Made by a program: the position numbers and the translations under genes
The notes under the pieces: generated by a model
The model's input: only the letters and a program-made list of their open reading frames with translations
The model's database searches: none
What the model was told of the DNA's origin: nothing
Shown here: piece by piece, positions 63,873 through 64,000 of the stretch
Layout of the letters: the number at the start of each line of letters is the position of its first letter
Numbering within the stretch: the first letter of the stretch is position 1
NCBI RefSeq assembly: GCF_009857505.1
Contig: NZ_WWCP01000011.1
Coordinates: 84,039-148,038, forward strand
Source: Duganella lactea
GTDB lineage: Bacteria; Pseudomonadota; Gammaproteobacteria; Burkholderiales; Burkholderiaceae_D
DNA length: 64,000 nt
Direction of reading: 5' to 3'

Positions 63873-64000
63873 TTAAAGTGGACCCGTCAGTCAAGACACT
63901 CAGGCGGTTAATTTAAGCTGTGCCCGTTTCCACTTCCGCAGCTGCTCGGCGCTGCCCCGTACCGCTGATTTTTTCCCGCACCTGGTCTGCGTCGCCGAAT
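63870..64000. mobile_element. Probable end of an insertion sequence, running off the window
   Basis: From about 63864 (TGTCCGACAGTTAAAGTGGA) the composition changes back to high GC and interrupts the upstream gene. On the minus strand a frame ending at 63900 reads ...AEQLRKWKRAQLKLTA and looks like a transposase C-terminus. The TGTC start and AAGTGGACCC string recall IS21-like or IS3-like ends, but the family cannot be fixed from 130 bases. Confidence 0.45.

Overview
The window is chromosomal DNA from a GC-rich betaproteobacterium. Gene content and protein character (queA-tgt-yajC-secDF order, HDOD and DUF3025 proteins, an AraC-type arginine regulator with an ast operon, abundant extracytoplasmic hydrolases) fit the Oxalobacteraceae (Massilia/Duganella/Janthinobacterium-like). 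This assignment is an inference from protein recognition; no 16S rRNA or tRNA gene was seen.

Layout. 1-1.9 kb: 5' part of an APC amino acid permease, a 39-residue membrane peptide and an EF-hand protein. 2-15.1 kb: a complete arginine succinyltransferase (AST) catabolic operon on the minus strand, astC-aruF-aruG-astD-astB-gdhB-astE. A large NAD-dependent glutamate dehydrogenase sits between astB and astE, an AraC-type ArgR-like regulator lies upstream, and a candidate ArgR operator precedes astC. Together these genes would take arginine to glutamate and then 2-oxoglutarate. 15.2-17.7 kb: MarR, HDOD and WYL regulators. 17.8-23.3 kb: ethanolamine use without a microcompartment (permease, TorF-type outer-membrane protein, eutB, eutC, divergent AraC regulator). 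23.4-31.1 kb: secF, secD, yajC, tgt, queA and divergent recG. 31.1-35.6 kb: MFS transporter with a coupled small peptide, Gfo/Idh/MocA oxidoreductase, DUF3025, pyrC and a degraded YefM antitoxin. 35.6-55.1 kb: amidohydrolase with an orphan ABC ATPase, dctA, M20 peptidase with an Atm1-type ABC exporter, thioesterase, Tat-dependent PhoD ending in a 38-bp-arm palindrome, tandem fadD genes, a lipoprotein aminopeptidase, a molybdopterin oxidoreductase, an M20D amidohydrolase, a HIBADH-like dehydrogenase and a PagL-like lipid A deacylase.

55.2-64 kb is an accessory island: AT-richer, with an IS1595-family transposase, unknown genes, a cREC cyclic-phosphate-processing protein, small membrane proteins, an XRE regulator behind a 44-bp near-palindromic operator, and an AlbA_2 (Schlafen-like) protein. 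Upstream of the AlbA_2 gene is a gene truncated at a probable IS end. The most distinctive unit is a three-gene translationally coupled cassette in which two paralogous DEDDh exonuclease-like proteins flank a 76-residue unknown protein (61058-62255). This is my main candidate for an undescribed system, possibly defence or RNA processing, but nothing in the sequence proves a function.
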